Shown: positions 37,737-46,141, counted from the first letter of the stretch. The stretch: DNA of 64,000 bases from Udaeobacter sp963725505 (GCA_963725505.1 CAVRYN010000008.1:1-64000); one strand, 5' to 3'. Notes: generated from the sequence alone by a model not told the origin. Made by a program: numbers and translations.

Positions 37737-37801
37737 CAAGGAGCGACGGCTGCCCAGCCGTTGAGGTTGAGATCGACGGCTGCCCAAGCCGTCGTTCCTT
37801 G
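37737..37801. repeat. Family I palindrome (CGACGGCT), right of treZ
   Basis: CAAGGAGCGACGGCTGCCCA then AGCCGTTGAGG and GACGGCTGCCCAAGCCGTCG TTCCTTG: two hairpins in the 5' flank of treZ and before the next gene. Confidence 0.65.
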
Positions 37802-37849
37802 GTACATCGCGCTTGATCGCTTTGGGCAAAGCGTTTCAGAATGCCACGC

Positions 37850-38839
37850 ATGAATGGAACCGAACCCAAAATCGAAATCTTCAAGCCGTTTGGGGAAGCG
37901 TTCGAGTTGACGAAGAGGATTCTCTTTCAGCCGTTCGACGTAAAGAAATGGTTTGTGATTGGCTTTGCCGCGTGGCTGGCGAACCTGCTGGGTGGTGGCG
38001 GCGGTTTCAACTATCAGTACAACCGCCGTGAAGATGTGCAGAAGCTAAATGAGGCAATCAGCCAAATTCCGCATTCGATTCTCGTTATAGGCGTTTGCGT
38101 TCTGATCTCATTGGTTCTCGTTCTCATTGTCTTGTTTGCCTGGCTCCGAGCACGGGGCGGTTTCATGTTTATCGACTGCATCGTGAAGAACCGCGGGGCA
38201 GTTGCGGAACCATGGCGTGAATTTCGCAAGGAAGGCAACAGCTATTTCCTGTTCTCGCTGGTGGTTGGGCTCTGCTTTCTGATATTCGCAGCGTTGCTTT
38301 CCCTGCCGTTGATCATCCTGGCGATCAAAGGCCGTTACTACTTTTTCATTCACCGAGATCAGCTTAACATTTATCTGATATCGGCCATCGCCGCCTGGGT
38401 ATTCATCATCCTGCTGCTCGTGCTTGTCTGGGCGCTAATCGCTAATTTTATGACGCCCGTGATGTATCGCCGCCGGTGCCGAGCCTACGAGGCGTTCCGG
38501 GCCGTCACGACACTGATCGCGGCGAACCCGGGTGAAATCCTTTTGTATTGTTTGTTTTTGATTGTTCTTGCACTGGCAACGGTGATCGTCGCATGCCTGG
38601 TGACTTGTGCGACCTGCTGCATCGCTGCGATTCCGTATATCGGAACTGTGATTTTGCTGCCGGTCTTTGTTTTGCTTCGTTCATTTTCGCTTTTGTTTCT
38701 GCGCCAGTTCGGACCCGAATACGATGTGTGGGCGGGCTCCATGCCACCGGAGTTTTTGCCGATCTTGTCACCCGCGCCGCTACCTTCGGCGTCTGCGTTG
38801 AATCCGCCGCCAGAACCACCTTTGCCTCCGGCCGGGTGA
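37850..38839 (+). CDS. Polytopic membrane protein of unknown function
   Basis: About 329 residues from the ATG at 37850 (MNGTEPKIEIFKPFGEAFE); an ATG at 37841 is in frame. About five to six membrane helices, the first preceded by the amphipathic segment FELTKRILFQPFDVKKWFVI, which recalls the start of DUF975-like/glycerophosphodiester-permease-like proteins. A Pro-rich tail (PAPLPSASALNPPPEPPLPP) ends the protein. The fold resembles small integral membrane proteins with a repeated FExFRAVTTL motif. No function can be given. Confidence 0.7.
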   Translation: MNGTEPKIEIFKPFGEAFELTKRILFQPFDVKKWFVIGFAAWLANLLGGGGGFNYQYNRREDVQKLNEAISQIPHSILVIGVCVLISLVLVLIVLFAWLRARGGFMFIDCIVKNRGAVAEPWREFRKEGNSYFLFSLVVGLCFLIFAALLSLPLIILAIKGRYYFFIHRDQLNIYLISAIAAWVFIILLLVLVWALIANFMTPVMYRRRCRAYEAFRAVTTLIAANPGEILLYCLFLIVLALATVIVACLVTCATCCIAAIPYIGTVILLPVFVLLRSFSLLFLRQFGPEYDVWAGSMPPEFLPILSPAPLPSASALNPPPEPPLPPAG

Positions 38840-38961
38840 AACGAAAGCGTGAAAGTCAGGGATTAGAGGTCAGAGGGTGGATAGCAGCGATGGCAAAAGT
38901 CTGGAACAGTGCCAAGGAAGTCGGAAGGTAGATATCAGCGACTCGACCGGCTGATACTGTT

Positions 38962-39996
38962 ATGCACGTTTCAAGACAACTGACGTTTCTCACGCGGATA
39001 ATGGCAGCGGCGATTCTACCAAGCGTTTCGCCTGCGCAAACGGCCAAGCCAACCATGAAAGCAATTGTACTGCATGAGTACGGCGGCCCTGAGGTTTTGA
39101 AATACGAACACGCGCTACGACCAGAACCGAAGGAAGATCAGATCCTCGTTCGCGTGATCGCGGCCGGCGTGAATCCTGTCGATGGGATGATCCGATCGGG
39201 AATGTTTGCCAAACATGAGAAGGCTGCGTTCCCAATGATTCTGGGCGGTGACATTGCGGGAGTCGTCGAGAACGTTGGAAACAAAATCGCCAAGTTTAAA
39301 ACCGGCGACCCCGTGTTCGCGTATCTGAGCTTGAAAAATGGTGGTGGCTACGCGGAATACGCGCTGGCGACCGAACGCGAAGCAGCGCCCAAACCGAAGT
39401 CGCTCACGTACGTGGAAGCTGCAGCGGTGCCGATTGTGGCTTTGACAGCGTGGCAGGCTTTGGTGGATACCGCCAAGCTAAGCGCCGGTCAGACTGTGCT
39501 CATTCATGGTGGGTCGGGCGGCGTCGGAACTTTTGCAATCCAAATCGCCAAGGCGCGCGGCGCGAAAGTGATCGCGACGGCGTCCACCGCGAACCAGGAT
39601 CTGCTGAAGGAACTCGGCGCCGACATCGCGGTCGATTACACCAAACAAAAATTCGAGGATCTCGCCAAAGATGTTGATGTGGTGCTCGATTCGGTTGGGA
39701 AAGATACGCTGGCGCGTTCCTACGGCGTGGTTAAGAAGGGCGGATTTATTGTCTCAATCGTTGCGCGCCTGGATCAGGCTGAACTCGACAAGCATGGGAT
39801 TCATGGCGCAACTCTTAGTGTAGATCCAAATTCCGAGGAACTTGCCGAGATCGGCAAATTGATCGACGAAAAGAAAATCAAAGTAATCGTGTCTCAAACT
39901 TTCCCGCTTTCCGAAGCGGTGAAAGCGCAGGAACAGGCCGCAACCGGTCACACGCGCGGGAAAATTGTTGTGAAAGTCGCAGAGGAACCGAAGTAA
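38962..39996 (+). CDS. Zinc-free MDR oxidoreductase (quinone-reductase-like), possible signal peptide
   Basis: 344 residues. From residue 32 (MKAIVLHEYGGPEVLKYE) it is a medium-chain dehydrogenase/reductase of the quinone oxidoreductase type: GVNPVDGMIRSG, GGDIAGVV and the NADP-binding loop HGGSGGVGTFAIQIAKARGA. No zinc-ligand Cys cluster is present. The 31 residues ahead of the domain (MHVSRQLTFLTRIMAAAILP, then SVSPAQ) look like a signal peptide, unusual for a cofactor-dependent cytosolic enzyme; the true start may instead be 39055. Substrate unknown. Confidence 0.85.
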   Translation: MHVSRQLTFLTRIMAAAILPSVSPAQTAKPTMKAIVLHEYGGPEVLKYEHALRPEPKEDQILVRVIAAGVNPVDGMIRSGMFAKHEKAAFPMILGGDIAGVVENVGNKIAKFKTGDPVFAYLSLKNGGGYAEYALATEREAAPKPKSLTYVEAAAVPIVALTAWQALVDTAKLSAGQTVLIHGGSGGVGTFAIQIAKARGAKVIATASTANQDLLKELGADIAVDYTKQKFEDLAKDVDVVLDSVGKDTLARSYGVVKKGGFIVSIVARLDQAELDKHGIHGATLSVDPNSEELAEIGKLIDEKKIKVIVSQTFPLSEAVKAQEQAATGHTRGKIVVKVAEEPK

Positions 39997-40018
39997 GCGA
40001 CGATCCATTAAAGACGCT

Positions 40019-40100
40019 GTCATGTCGAGCGAAGTCGAGACATCCCGCGAAATTACCTCTGAGTTGGGCCACGGGATTCCTCGACTCCGCTCGGAATGAC
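40019..40100. repeat. Family B palindrome, 82-bp form
   Basis: GTCATGTCGAGCGAAGTCGA pairs with TCGACTCCGCTCGGAATGAC; the middle has CCCGCGAAATT and CCACGGG. A similar 92-bp copy is at 44905-44996. Confidence 0.8.
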
Positions 40101-40133
40101 GTTTTTTGAAACGGCTTGTGGTATAACGCAGAC

Positions 40134-40637
40134 ATGAACTGGGACGCGCTTAGTGCAATCTCGCAACTGGTCGGCTCGGTGGCTGTGGTTTTGTCTGTGC
40201 TGTATCTGGCGGTGCAGGTGCATCAGAGCACCCGCGTCGCGAAACTGGCCACGCAAGATGCGGCTACCACAGCCCTGCGCGACGTTACCAAACCTTTGAT
40301 GGAGAATGCCGAGCTGGAACGCATCTGGCGAATTGGCCTGGAAGACATCGGCGCGCTCTCAATCGAAGAGCGAGCGCGGTTTTTCCATGCTGCTTACCAG
40401 TTTTTGAAAGCGTTCGAGACAATTCATTTTCATTTCGTTTACGGACTGATGGACAAGCAATTATGGGAAGGCTGGCACGGACTCCTCCGGCACTATGTCG
40501 TCGCGCCCGGTATGGCGCATTACTTGAAACTTCGACCTGAAGTTTTTTCAGAACGGTTTCGCAACTTCGTTAACTCACTCGAACCGCCAGCGGATCAACG
40601 CACGGTAGGAACGCTTTTCGGCGAGGAACGAAAATAA
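40134..40637 (+). CDS. Small membrane-anchored protein of unknown function
   Basis: 167 residues from the ATG at 40134 (MNWDALSAISQLVGSVAVVL). One N-terminal membrane helix (residues ~9-27), then a helical cytosolic or periplasmic domain with TTALRDVTKPLMENAELERI and FEEL-like aromatic patches (FHFVYGLMDKQLWEGWHGLL). Single-helix proteins of this pattern are widespread conserved hypotheticals. It lies between two family B repeats. Confidence 0.6.
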   Translation: MNWDALSAISQLVGSVAVVLSVLYLAVQVHQSTRVAKLATQDAATTALRDVTKPLMENAELERIWRIGLEDIGALSIEERARFFHAAYQFLKAFETIHFHFVYGLMDKQLWEGWHGLLRHYVVAPGMAHYLKLRPEVFSERFRNFVNSLEPPADQRTVGTLFGEERK

Positions 40638-40647
40638 GAGAACACGT

Positions 40648-40762
40648 GTCATCCTGAGTCGCGCAGACGGCGAAGGATCTCGCATCGGGCGCTGGCTCAC
40701 ACAAAGTAGCTTGCGTGACCTTTGCGGCCTGTGAGAGGTCCCTCGCTGTCGCTCGGGATGAC
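40648..40762. repeat. Family B palindrome, long form
   Basis: Starts GTCATCCTGAGTCGCGCAGA and ends CGCTGTCGCTCGGGATGAC; a related copy with GTCATTCCGAGTCGCGCAGA is at 49560-49673. Confidence 0.75.
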
Positions 40763-40797
40763 GGCGCGTGCAATAGAACGATGCTACTTCCAAGACC

Positions 40798-41259
40798 CTA
40801 CTTACACGGGCCCGGGACAGGAATAACGAATTTGCCGTCTTTCTCAGCGATGAGATTTTCTGTGGTGCTGGTGGAGCTGCCGTTTGCGTCTTTTTTCTCG
40901 ATTTTAATGACCAGCTTTTTGGTTGGTTTGAGTGTCAGGCAAACTTTGCCGCCCGTGGGCGAATCCATCGGCGTGGCCGCTTTTTTCACGTCCTCCGGCG
41001 TGAGATTAACAAGCTCGATACTCGAGATTTTCTCTCCGGCTTCGCCTGACTGCATCATTTTATAAAAACCGACAATCGCCGGGTCGGCGCCTTGCGTGTA
41101 GAGGAATGATTCCAAGGCCGCGGTGTCCTTCCCTTCGAATGCGGTTTTATATTTGTCGACGAACGCCTTTTCTTGTTCGGGCGTGCCGGCTGCAAGTGGC
41201 AAGCTAATCGAGACAAGGAACGCAAGAACCAGACTGGAGATTTTGATGAACGTTGTCAT
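40798..41259 (-). CDS. Secreted small protein of unknown function
   Basis: 153 residues from the ATG at 41259 (MTTFIKISSLVLAFLVSISL, cleavage after LAAG). The mature part has a helical start (TPEQEKAFVDKYKTAFEGKD) and a beta-type C-terminal half; the pattern resembles small SnoaL/NTF2-like or DUF4878-like domains, not certain. The gene is divergent from sucC, about 110 bp away. Confidence 0.6.
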   Translation of the reverse strand: MTTFIKISSLVLAFLVSISLPLAAGTPEQEKAFVDKYKTAFEGKDTAALESFLYTQGADPAIVGFYKMMQSGEAGEKISSIELVNLTPEDVKKAATPMDSPTGGKVCLTLKPTKKLVIKIEKKDANGSSTSTTENLIAEKDGKFVIPVPGPCK

Positions 41260-41368
41260 GCCAGCCACCGTAGTCGGCTCGGTTTTAAAGAGGCAAGCCA
41301 ATTTGCAAAAGAAAAATCTTTGCTGATCTGTCTTCCGCGGGCTACTCCACTCCTCGCGGAATCTGCGA

Positions 41369-42598
41369 ATGAACATTCACGAATATCAAGCCAAAGAATT
41401 GTTGCAGAGATTCGACGTGGCAACCACGCGTGGGAAGGTCGCCTCAACGCTCAATGAGGCGGAGCAAATCGCGCGCGAACTGGGCGATGTTGAGATTGTG
41501 GTCAAAGCGCAAATTCACTCCGGGGGTCGCGGCAAGGGCGCGTTCAAAAATGGGTTCAAAGGCGGAGTTCACGTTCGCAAGACACCTGAAGAAGTACGGA
41601 ACCTTGCCGCAAAGATGCTCGGGCACATCCTGGTAACACATCAGACGGGCCCGGGCGGTCGCGTGGTGAACAAAGTGCTGGTTGCCGAATCGGCCGACAT
41701 CGCGCGCGAAATTTATTTTGCGATTCTGCTCGATCGAGCCACGGCTGCCCCTTTGATTGTCGCAAGTACCGAAGGCGGAGTGGAAATTGAAACAGTCGCA
41801 GCAAAATCGCCCGAGAACATCATTCGTGAGGCAATTGATCCATTGGCCGGTTTGCAACCGTTCCAGACACGAAAACTGGCGAGGCAGCTTGGCTTCCAGC
41901 CGTCCCAGTTAAAAAGCACTTCGAAATTATTTGAAGGACTTTATCGCACGTTCATTGCGTTCGATTGCTCGATGGTGGAGGTGAACCCGCTGGTCGTTAC
42001 CAAGAGCGGCGAAGTGCTCGCGCTCGACGCGAAGTTCAACTTTGATGATAACGCGCTTTATCGGCACCCTGATGTCGCGGCATTGCGCGACGTAGCAGAA
42101 GAAGATCCACGCGAAGTGGAAGCATCAAAGCATGGGCTGAGCTATATCGGGCTGGACGGCAACATCGCGTGCCTCGTGAACGGCGCCGGCCTGGCCATGG
42201 CCACGATGGACATCATCAAATTTTATGGCGGCGAGCCGGCCAACTTCCTCGACGTAGGCGGCGGCGCGACGGAAGAGCAAGTGACTGAAGCGTTCAAAAT
42301 CTTGATCGCGGACAAGAAAGTGAAAGCGATCCTCGTGAACATTTTCGGCGGTATCATGAAATGCGACATCATCGCGCAGGGCATTATCAACGCCGCGAAA
42401 ACGGTGAGCCTATCTGTGCCGCTGGTTGTTCGTCTGGAAGGGACGAATGTCGAGCGAGGGAAGCAGTTATTGAAAGAAAGCGGCCTCGCGCTGATCGCCG
42501 CGGATGATCTTGCCGATGCGGCAAAGAAAGCGGTGGCTGCAGCAGGCTCCAAATCCGCTGCTGCAAGCTCCAAATCCCAAGCTCCAAATCCCAAGTAA
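41369..42598 (+). CDS. sucC: Succinate-CoA ligase (ADP-forming) beta subunit
   Basis: 409 residues. N-terminal ATP-grasp domain MNIHEYQAKELLQRFDVATT, glycine loop HSGGRGKGAFKNGFKGGV, metal-binding DCSMVEVNPLVV, and C-terminal LVNIFGGIMKCDIIAQGI. It couples succinyl-CoA cleavage to ADP phosphorylation in the TCA cycle, together with SucD. The C-terminus carries ~15 extra residues (SKSAAASSKSQAPNPK) encoded by the CCAAATCCC repeat, which has entered the end of the gene. sucD, normally adjacent, is 2.4 kb downstream. Confidence 0.95.
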   Translation: MNIHEYQAKELLQRFDVATTRGKVASTLNEAEQIARELGDVEIVVKAQIHSGGRGKGAFKNGFKGGVHVRKTPEEVRNLAAKMLGHILVTHQTGPGGRVVNKVLVAESADIAREIYFAILLDRATAAPLIVASTEGGVEIETVAAKSPENIIREAIDPLAGLQPFQTRKLARQLGFQPSQLKSTSKLFEGLYRTFIAFDCSMVEVNPLVVTKSGEVLALDAKFNFDDNALYRHPDVAALRDVAEEDPREVEASKHGLSYIGLDGNIACLVNGAGLAMATMDIIKFYGGEPANFLDVGGGATEEQVTEAFKILIADKKVKAILVNIFGGIMKCDIIAQGIINAAKTVSLSVPLVVRLEGTNVERGKQLLKESGLALIAADDLADAAKKAVAAAGSKSAAASSKSQAPNPK

Positions 42599-42627
42599 CG
42601 GAATCAAATTCCAAATCCCAATCCTCA
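42545..42627. repeat. Family F repeat (CCAAATCCC), left copy of cassette
   Basis: Four to five spaced copies of CTCCAAATCCCAA. Two overlapping 16-bp units AAGCTCCAAATCCCAA at 42565-42580 and 42579-42594 are exact inverted repeats of 43044-43059. It encodes the end of SucC. Confidence 0.85.
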
Positions 42628-42629
42628 AA

Positions 42630-42989
42630 ATGGAAGATGGTGCGAAACCACGTGATCTTGAAGATCGAACGTTTCAATTTGCGGAATCGGTGCGGGCATT
42701 CGTCAAGCAGTTGCCAAGAACTGTCAGCAATACTGAGGATGTTCGGCAATTAGTGCGCGCGTCTGGTTCGGTCGCTGCGAATTGGATCGAAGCGGATGAA
42801 GCGCTAAGTAAAAAGGACTTTCTACTGCGTGCCAAAATCTGTCGCAAAGAAGCAAAGGAGAGCCGCTTGTTTCTGCGGCTGGTGGACACTGGATTAAATA
42901 AAACCAGCACGGTGGCTCGTGACATACTCGCGGCCGAGGCACGCGAGTTAGTGCTGATTTTTTCGTCGATTATTTCGAAGAGCGCATGA
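42630..42989 (+). CDS. Four-helix-bundle protein (S23/IVP family)
   Basis: 119 residues from the ATG at 42630 (MEDGAKPRDLEDRTFQFAES). It has the family pattern: DRTFQFAESVRAFVKQLPR, then a second helix with VRQLVRASGSVAANWIEADE, a third with RAKICRKEAKESRLFLRLVD, and a fourth ending the chain. Relatives are encoded in 23S rRNA intervening sequences, and Avd of diversity-generating retroelements is a distant cousin. It is enclosed by inverted CCAAATCCC repeats and sits between sucC and an unrelated hydrolase gene, which suggests a mobile cassette. Molecular function unknown. Confidence 0.85.
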   Translation: MEDGAKPRDLEDRTFQFAESVRAFVKQLPRTVSNTEDVRQLVRASGSVAANWIEADEALSKKDFLLRAKICRKEAKESRLFLRLVDTGLNKTSTVARDILAAEARELVLIFSSIISKSA

Positions 42990-43005
42990 TTACGACGTCC
43001 TATTT

Positions 43006-43060
43006 GAAGCTTGGTTATTGGGAATTTGCCTGGGATTTGGGAATTGGGATTTGGAGCTTC
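43006..43060. repeat. Family F repeat (GGGATTTGG), right inverted copy of cassette
   Basis: GAAGCTTGGTTATTGGGAAT through GGGATTTGGAGCTTCC; holds TTGGGATTTGGAGCTT (43044-43059), the reverse complement of the left copies. Confidence 0.85.
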
Positions 43061-43087
43061 CCGAAAAGTAAAACCAAAAGGAGATCA

Positions 43088-44155
43088 ATGCTTACAATGG
43101 CAATGATCCTCGCCGTCACGGCCCGGGCGGAGGAACTTCCGCGCAAAGCGAAGACGCCTCGCGAAAGTTATCCGAACGTCGATGTGATCTACGACTCGGT
43201 GACGGCGCCCGACGGCAAACGCTTGCGCACGATCATTACCAAACCGCGCAATGCGAAAGGAAAACTGCCGGTCATTTTCGTGGCGGGTTGGTTGAGCTGC
43301 GATTCGGTTGAAGCGCCGACGGGCACGAAAGACGCCAGTGGCCTTGTTTTTCAAGGCCTCGTGCGATTGCCACAATTCTCGCTGTTTCGTGTCGATAAGC
43401 AGGGCGTTGGCGACAGCGAAGGCGTTTGCGCGGAAACAGATTTTGACTCAGAGCTTGGCGGTTATCGGGCTGCCTTTCGCGCGCTGAAAGATTACGACTT
43501 TATCAACAGCAACCGCGTTTTCATTCTTGGAATCAGCAACGGCGGTGGCTTTGCGCCACTTGTGCCGGAGTCGGACGGGGAACAGGCACAGGTGCGCGGC
43601 TACATTTCGGTCGGCGGATGGGCCAAGACCTGGTTCGAGCACATGCTCGAGATCGAACGGCGGCGCTTCACGTTGATGGGGAAAACGCCCGCGGAAGTCA
43701 CTGAGATGATGAAACGAGTAGCGCCGCTTTACTACGAATGGTTGATCAAAGGCCGCCCGGTCGGTGACATTCTCAAAGAGCAACCGCAGCTGGCAGATCT
43801 TTGGCCAGAAGGAAAAGATCACGCGCATTTGTATGGACGTCCGCTCGCGTTTTATCAGCAGTTACAAAAACTGAATCTCGCCGCCGCCTGGTCGCGCGTG
43901 ACGGCGCCCACATATGCGTTGCGTGGCGAGTTCGATTGGATCATGAGCCGCGAAGATCACCAATTGATCGCCGCGTATGTTTCAGCAAATGGCGGAGACG
44001 CGTACGCGTACGAGGTGCCAAAGATGGGTCACACGTTTCAGCATTATTTGAATTTGGCCGACGCTTTCAAAGGCAAGGAAGCGCCGTTTGATTCAAAAGT
44101 AATCCAGTTGCTAACTGACTGGCTGATGAAGGAAGGAGTGACTCATGAAGATTAA
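43088..44155 (+). CDS. Secreted alpha/beta hydrolase
   Basis: 355 residues from the ATG at 43088, preceded by AAAAGGAGATCA. A weak signal peptide (MLTMAMILAVTARAEE) leads into an alpha/beta-hydrolase fold: PVIFVAGWLSCDS (oxyanion strand), nucleophile elbow GISNGGG, acid region RGEFDWIMS and His in PKMGHTFQHY. Probably an esterase or peptidase-like enzyme in the periplasm. A longer frame upstream runs through the family F repeat and is not used. Two VOC genes follow with overlaps, so it is operonic with them. Confidence 0.8.
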   Translation: MLTMAMILAVTARAEELPRKAKTPRESYPNVDVIYDSVTAPDGKRLRTIITKPRNAKGKLPVIFVAGWLSCDSVEAPTGTKDASGLVFQGLVRLPQFSLFRVDKQGVGDSEGVCAETDFDSELGGYRAAFRALKDYDFINSNRVFILGISNGGGFAPLVPESDGEQAQVRGYISVGGWAKTWFEHMLEIERRRFTLMGKTPAEVTEMMKRVAPLYYEWLIKGRPVGDILKEQPQLADLWPEGKDHAHLYGRPLAFYQQLQKLNLAAAWSRVTAPTYALRGEFDWIMSREDHQLIAAYVSANGGDAYAYEVPKMGHTFQHYLNLADAFKGKEAPFDSKVIQLLTDWLMKEGVTHED

Positions 44156-44528
44156 GAAAATCGGATTTGTGGCTATTCCGGTCACGGATATCCCGCGAGC
44201 ACGGAAGTTTTACGAAGAGGTAGTTGGATTGACGGTGTCAGATGAAATGATGGGCGGTAAGTGGATTGAATACGGGGTTGGCGAGGATACGCTGGCGATC
44301 GCAAATGTGAGCGACACGTGGAGGCCGTCTGATCAGGGAACAGGCGCAGCTCTTGAAGTGGAGGATTTTGATGAGGCAATCCAGCGATTGAAAGACCAGC
44401 ATGTGCGTTTCGCGGCCGAGCCCTTTGAGACACCGTGCTGTCATATGGCCGTTGTGCAAGATCCGGACGGCAACAAACTGATGATTCACAAACTTAAACC
44501 TGAAAATGAGAAAGGAGTCTGCAAATGA
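44145..44528 (+). CDS. VOC-family (glyoxalase/bleomycin-resistance fold) protein 1
   Basis: 127 residues in a single VOC module: FVAIPVTDIPRARKFYEEVV at the start, then MMGGKWIEYGV, AALEVEDFDEAIQRLKD and CCHMAVVQDPDGNKLMIHK. The fold suits metal-dependent isomerisation, dioxygenation or ligand sequestration; the function is not fixed. Its start overlaps the hydrolase by 11 bases and its stop overlaps the next VOC gene by 4 (ATGA). Confidence 0.85.
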   Translation: MKIKKIGFVAIPVTDIPRARKFYEEVVGLTVSDEMMGGKWIEYGVGEDTLAIANVSDTWRPSDQGTGAALEVEDFDEAIQRLKDQHVRFAAEPFETPCCHMAVVQDPDGNKLMIHKLKPENEKGVCK

Positions 44529-44878
44529 TCACAAATGAAGTGGCTTTCATTGCTATCGCGGTGTCTGAAAAGGAACGCGCGCGAAAATTCTATCAGGAGA
44601 TCCTTGAACTGAAGCCCAGTTCCACGCAGATGGATGGCGCATGGGTCGAGTATGATCTTGGTCCGACCACGATCGGAGTTGGTTGTCATCCGGCTTGGAA
44701 ACCGTCGCGTGATGGGACAACGGTTGCTTTCGAAGTCGATGACATTGACGCGGCCATCGCGAAGCTCAAAGAACGCGGAGTCACGTTCGATATTGAAAAG
44801 ACCGAGACGCCGGTTTGCTGGATGGCGCAATTCCGCGACCCCGACGGGAATAAGCTCGTCATTCACAAGAGAAAATGA
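44525..44878 (+). CDS. VOC-family protein 2
   Basis: 117 residues, paralogous to the preceding VOC protein (FIAIAVSEKERARKFYQEIL, FEVDDIDAAIAKLKERG, CWMAQFRDPDGNKLVIHK). The two may form a heterodimer or pseudo-dimer, since VOC proteins need two modules for a site; that is inference. Coupled by ATGA overlap to VOC 1. Confidence 0.85.
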   Translation: MITNEVAFIAIAVSEKERARKFYQEILELKPSSTQMDGAWVEYDLGPTTIGVGCHPAWKPSRDGTTVAFEVDDIDAAIAKLKERGVTFDIEKTETPVCWMAQFRDPDGNKLVIHKRK

Positions 44879-44904
44879 GGAAGCTGCGAGCGAGTCTTTG
44901 CACC

Positions 44905-44996
44905 GTCATTCTGAGCGGAGCGCAGCGAAGTCGAAGAATCCCGCGAAATTGCCGCTTGGTTTTGCCACGGGCTTCCTCGACTTCGCTCGGAATGAC
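44905..44996. repeat. Family B palindrome, 92-bp form
   Basis: GTCATTCTGAGCGGAGCGCA at the left and TCGACTTCGCTCGGAATGAC at the right; the interior has CCCGCGAAATTGCCG and CCACGGG as in the 40019 copy. Confidence 0.8.
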
Positions 44997-45025
44997 AGCT
45001 TGAATTCACTGCTCGCCAATTAGTC

Positions 45026-45907
45026 ATGTCCGTCTTGGTCGATAAGAACACGCGACTCGTGGTGCAGGGCATCACGGGCAGCGCGGGCGCGTTTCACACG
45101 CGGCAGTGCATGGACTACGGCACGAACGTGGTCGCCGGCGTGACGCCGGGGAAAGGCGGCCAAATATTCGATGGCACGGTGCCGGTATTCGACACCGTAT
45201 GGGAAGCACGACAGAAAACTGGCTGCAACGCTTCGATGGTTTTCGTGCCTGCGCCTGCAGCTGCGGATTCGATTCTGGAATCAGTCGATGCCGGAGTCGA
45301 GCTGGTCGTGTGCATCACGGAGGGAATTCCGGTGATGGACATGATGCGCGTGAAAGCGTTGATGCGCGGAAAGCAATCGCGGCTGATCGGTCCGAACTGC
45401 CCAGGGATTATTACTCCCGGCGCATGTAAGATTGGCATCATGCCTGGCTACATTCACAACCCGGGCAATATCGGGGTGATCTCGCGTTCCGGGACGCTTA
45501 CGTATGAAGCAGTTTGGCAACTAACATCGCGTGGCTATGGACAATCGACATGCATCGGCATCGGCGGCGACCCCATTCACGGCCTGTCGCATCTCGATTG
45601 CGTGAAGCTTTTCAACGACGATCCTGGAACAGATGCGATGATCTTAATAGGTGAAATCGGCGGCTCGGCAGAAGAGGAAGCCGCCGCATGGATCAAGACG
45701 AATTGCACGAAACCGGTGGCAGCTTTTATCGCGGGCATGACAGCCCCACCGGGACGACGCATGGGTCACGCCGGCGCGATAGTTTCTGGAGGGAAGGGGA
45801 CTGCGGCGGGAAAAATTGAAGCGCTAAAGGCTGCGGGAATCGCAATTGCCGACACGCCAGCCACGATCGCCGATACGTTGATTGCTCAATTGAAAGCCCG
45901 CTCGTAG
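45026..45907 (+). CDS. sucD: Succinate-CoA ligase (ADP-forming) alpha subunit
   Basis: 293 residues. CoA-binding start MSVLVDKNTRLVVQGITGSA, GNCPGIITP-type loop (LIGPNCPGIITPGACKIG), and the phosphohistidine segment MGHAGAIVSGGKGTAAGKIE. Forms the alpha2beta2 or alphabeta enzyme with SucC. It is separated from sucC by the four-helix cassette, a hydrolase and two VOC genes plus a family B repeat. Confidence 0.96.
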   Translation: MSVLVDKNTRLVVQGITGSAGAFHTRQCMDYGTNVVAGVTPGKGGQIFDGTVPVFDTVWEARQKTGCNASMVFVPAPAAADSILESVDAGVELVVCITEGIPVMDMMRVKALMRGKQSRLIGPNCPGIITPGACKIGIMPGYIHNPGNIGVISRSGTLTYEAVWQLTSRGYGQSTCIGIGGDPIHGLSHLDCVKLFNDDPGTDAMILIGEIGGSAEEEAAAWIKTNCTKPVAAFIAGMTAPPGRRMGHAGAIVSGGKGTAAGKIEALKAAGIAIADTPATIADTLIAQLKARS

Positions 45908-46009
45908 TTCGCGGGGTTAGTGTTTGGCAGTTTGAGCTGAAGGACAGATGAAACGGATTCTTCTCATCGGTATCGGTCGCTGGGCTGCAAATCATCAGTC
46001 TCGACAAAT

Positions 46010-46135
46010 CCGCGATTCTCGGGCACCAGTCACTACGGCGTTTGGAATCGCTTGTTCAAATCGTTCCGCGACCTGCTTGCGGTGCGCTGGATGAAATCGA
46101 GAAAGATCCGATCCGAAATCGCCGAATCAAATTAA
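46010..46135 (+). pseudogene. C-terminal fragment of a GT2 (polyprenyl-phosphate sugar synthase-like) glycosyltransferase
   Basis: A 41-codon open stretch reads PRFSGTSHYGVWNRLFKSFR then DLLAVRWMKSRKIRSEIAE and stops at 46135, seven bases before the next start. HYGxWNR followed by a short membrane-proximal helix is the tail of dolichol-phosphate-mannose-synthase-like GT2 enzymes, often encoded just upstream of LpxB_N-domain genes. The catalytic domain is absent. Confidence 0.65.
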
Positions 46136-46141
46136 CAGCCT

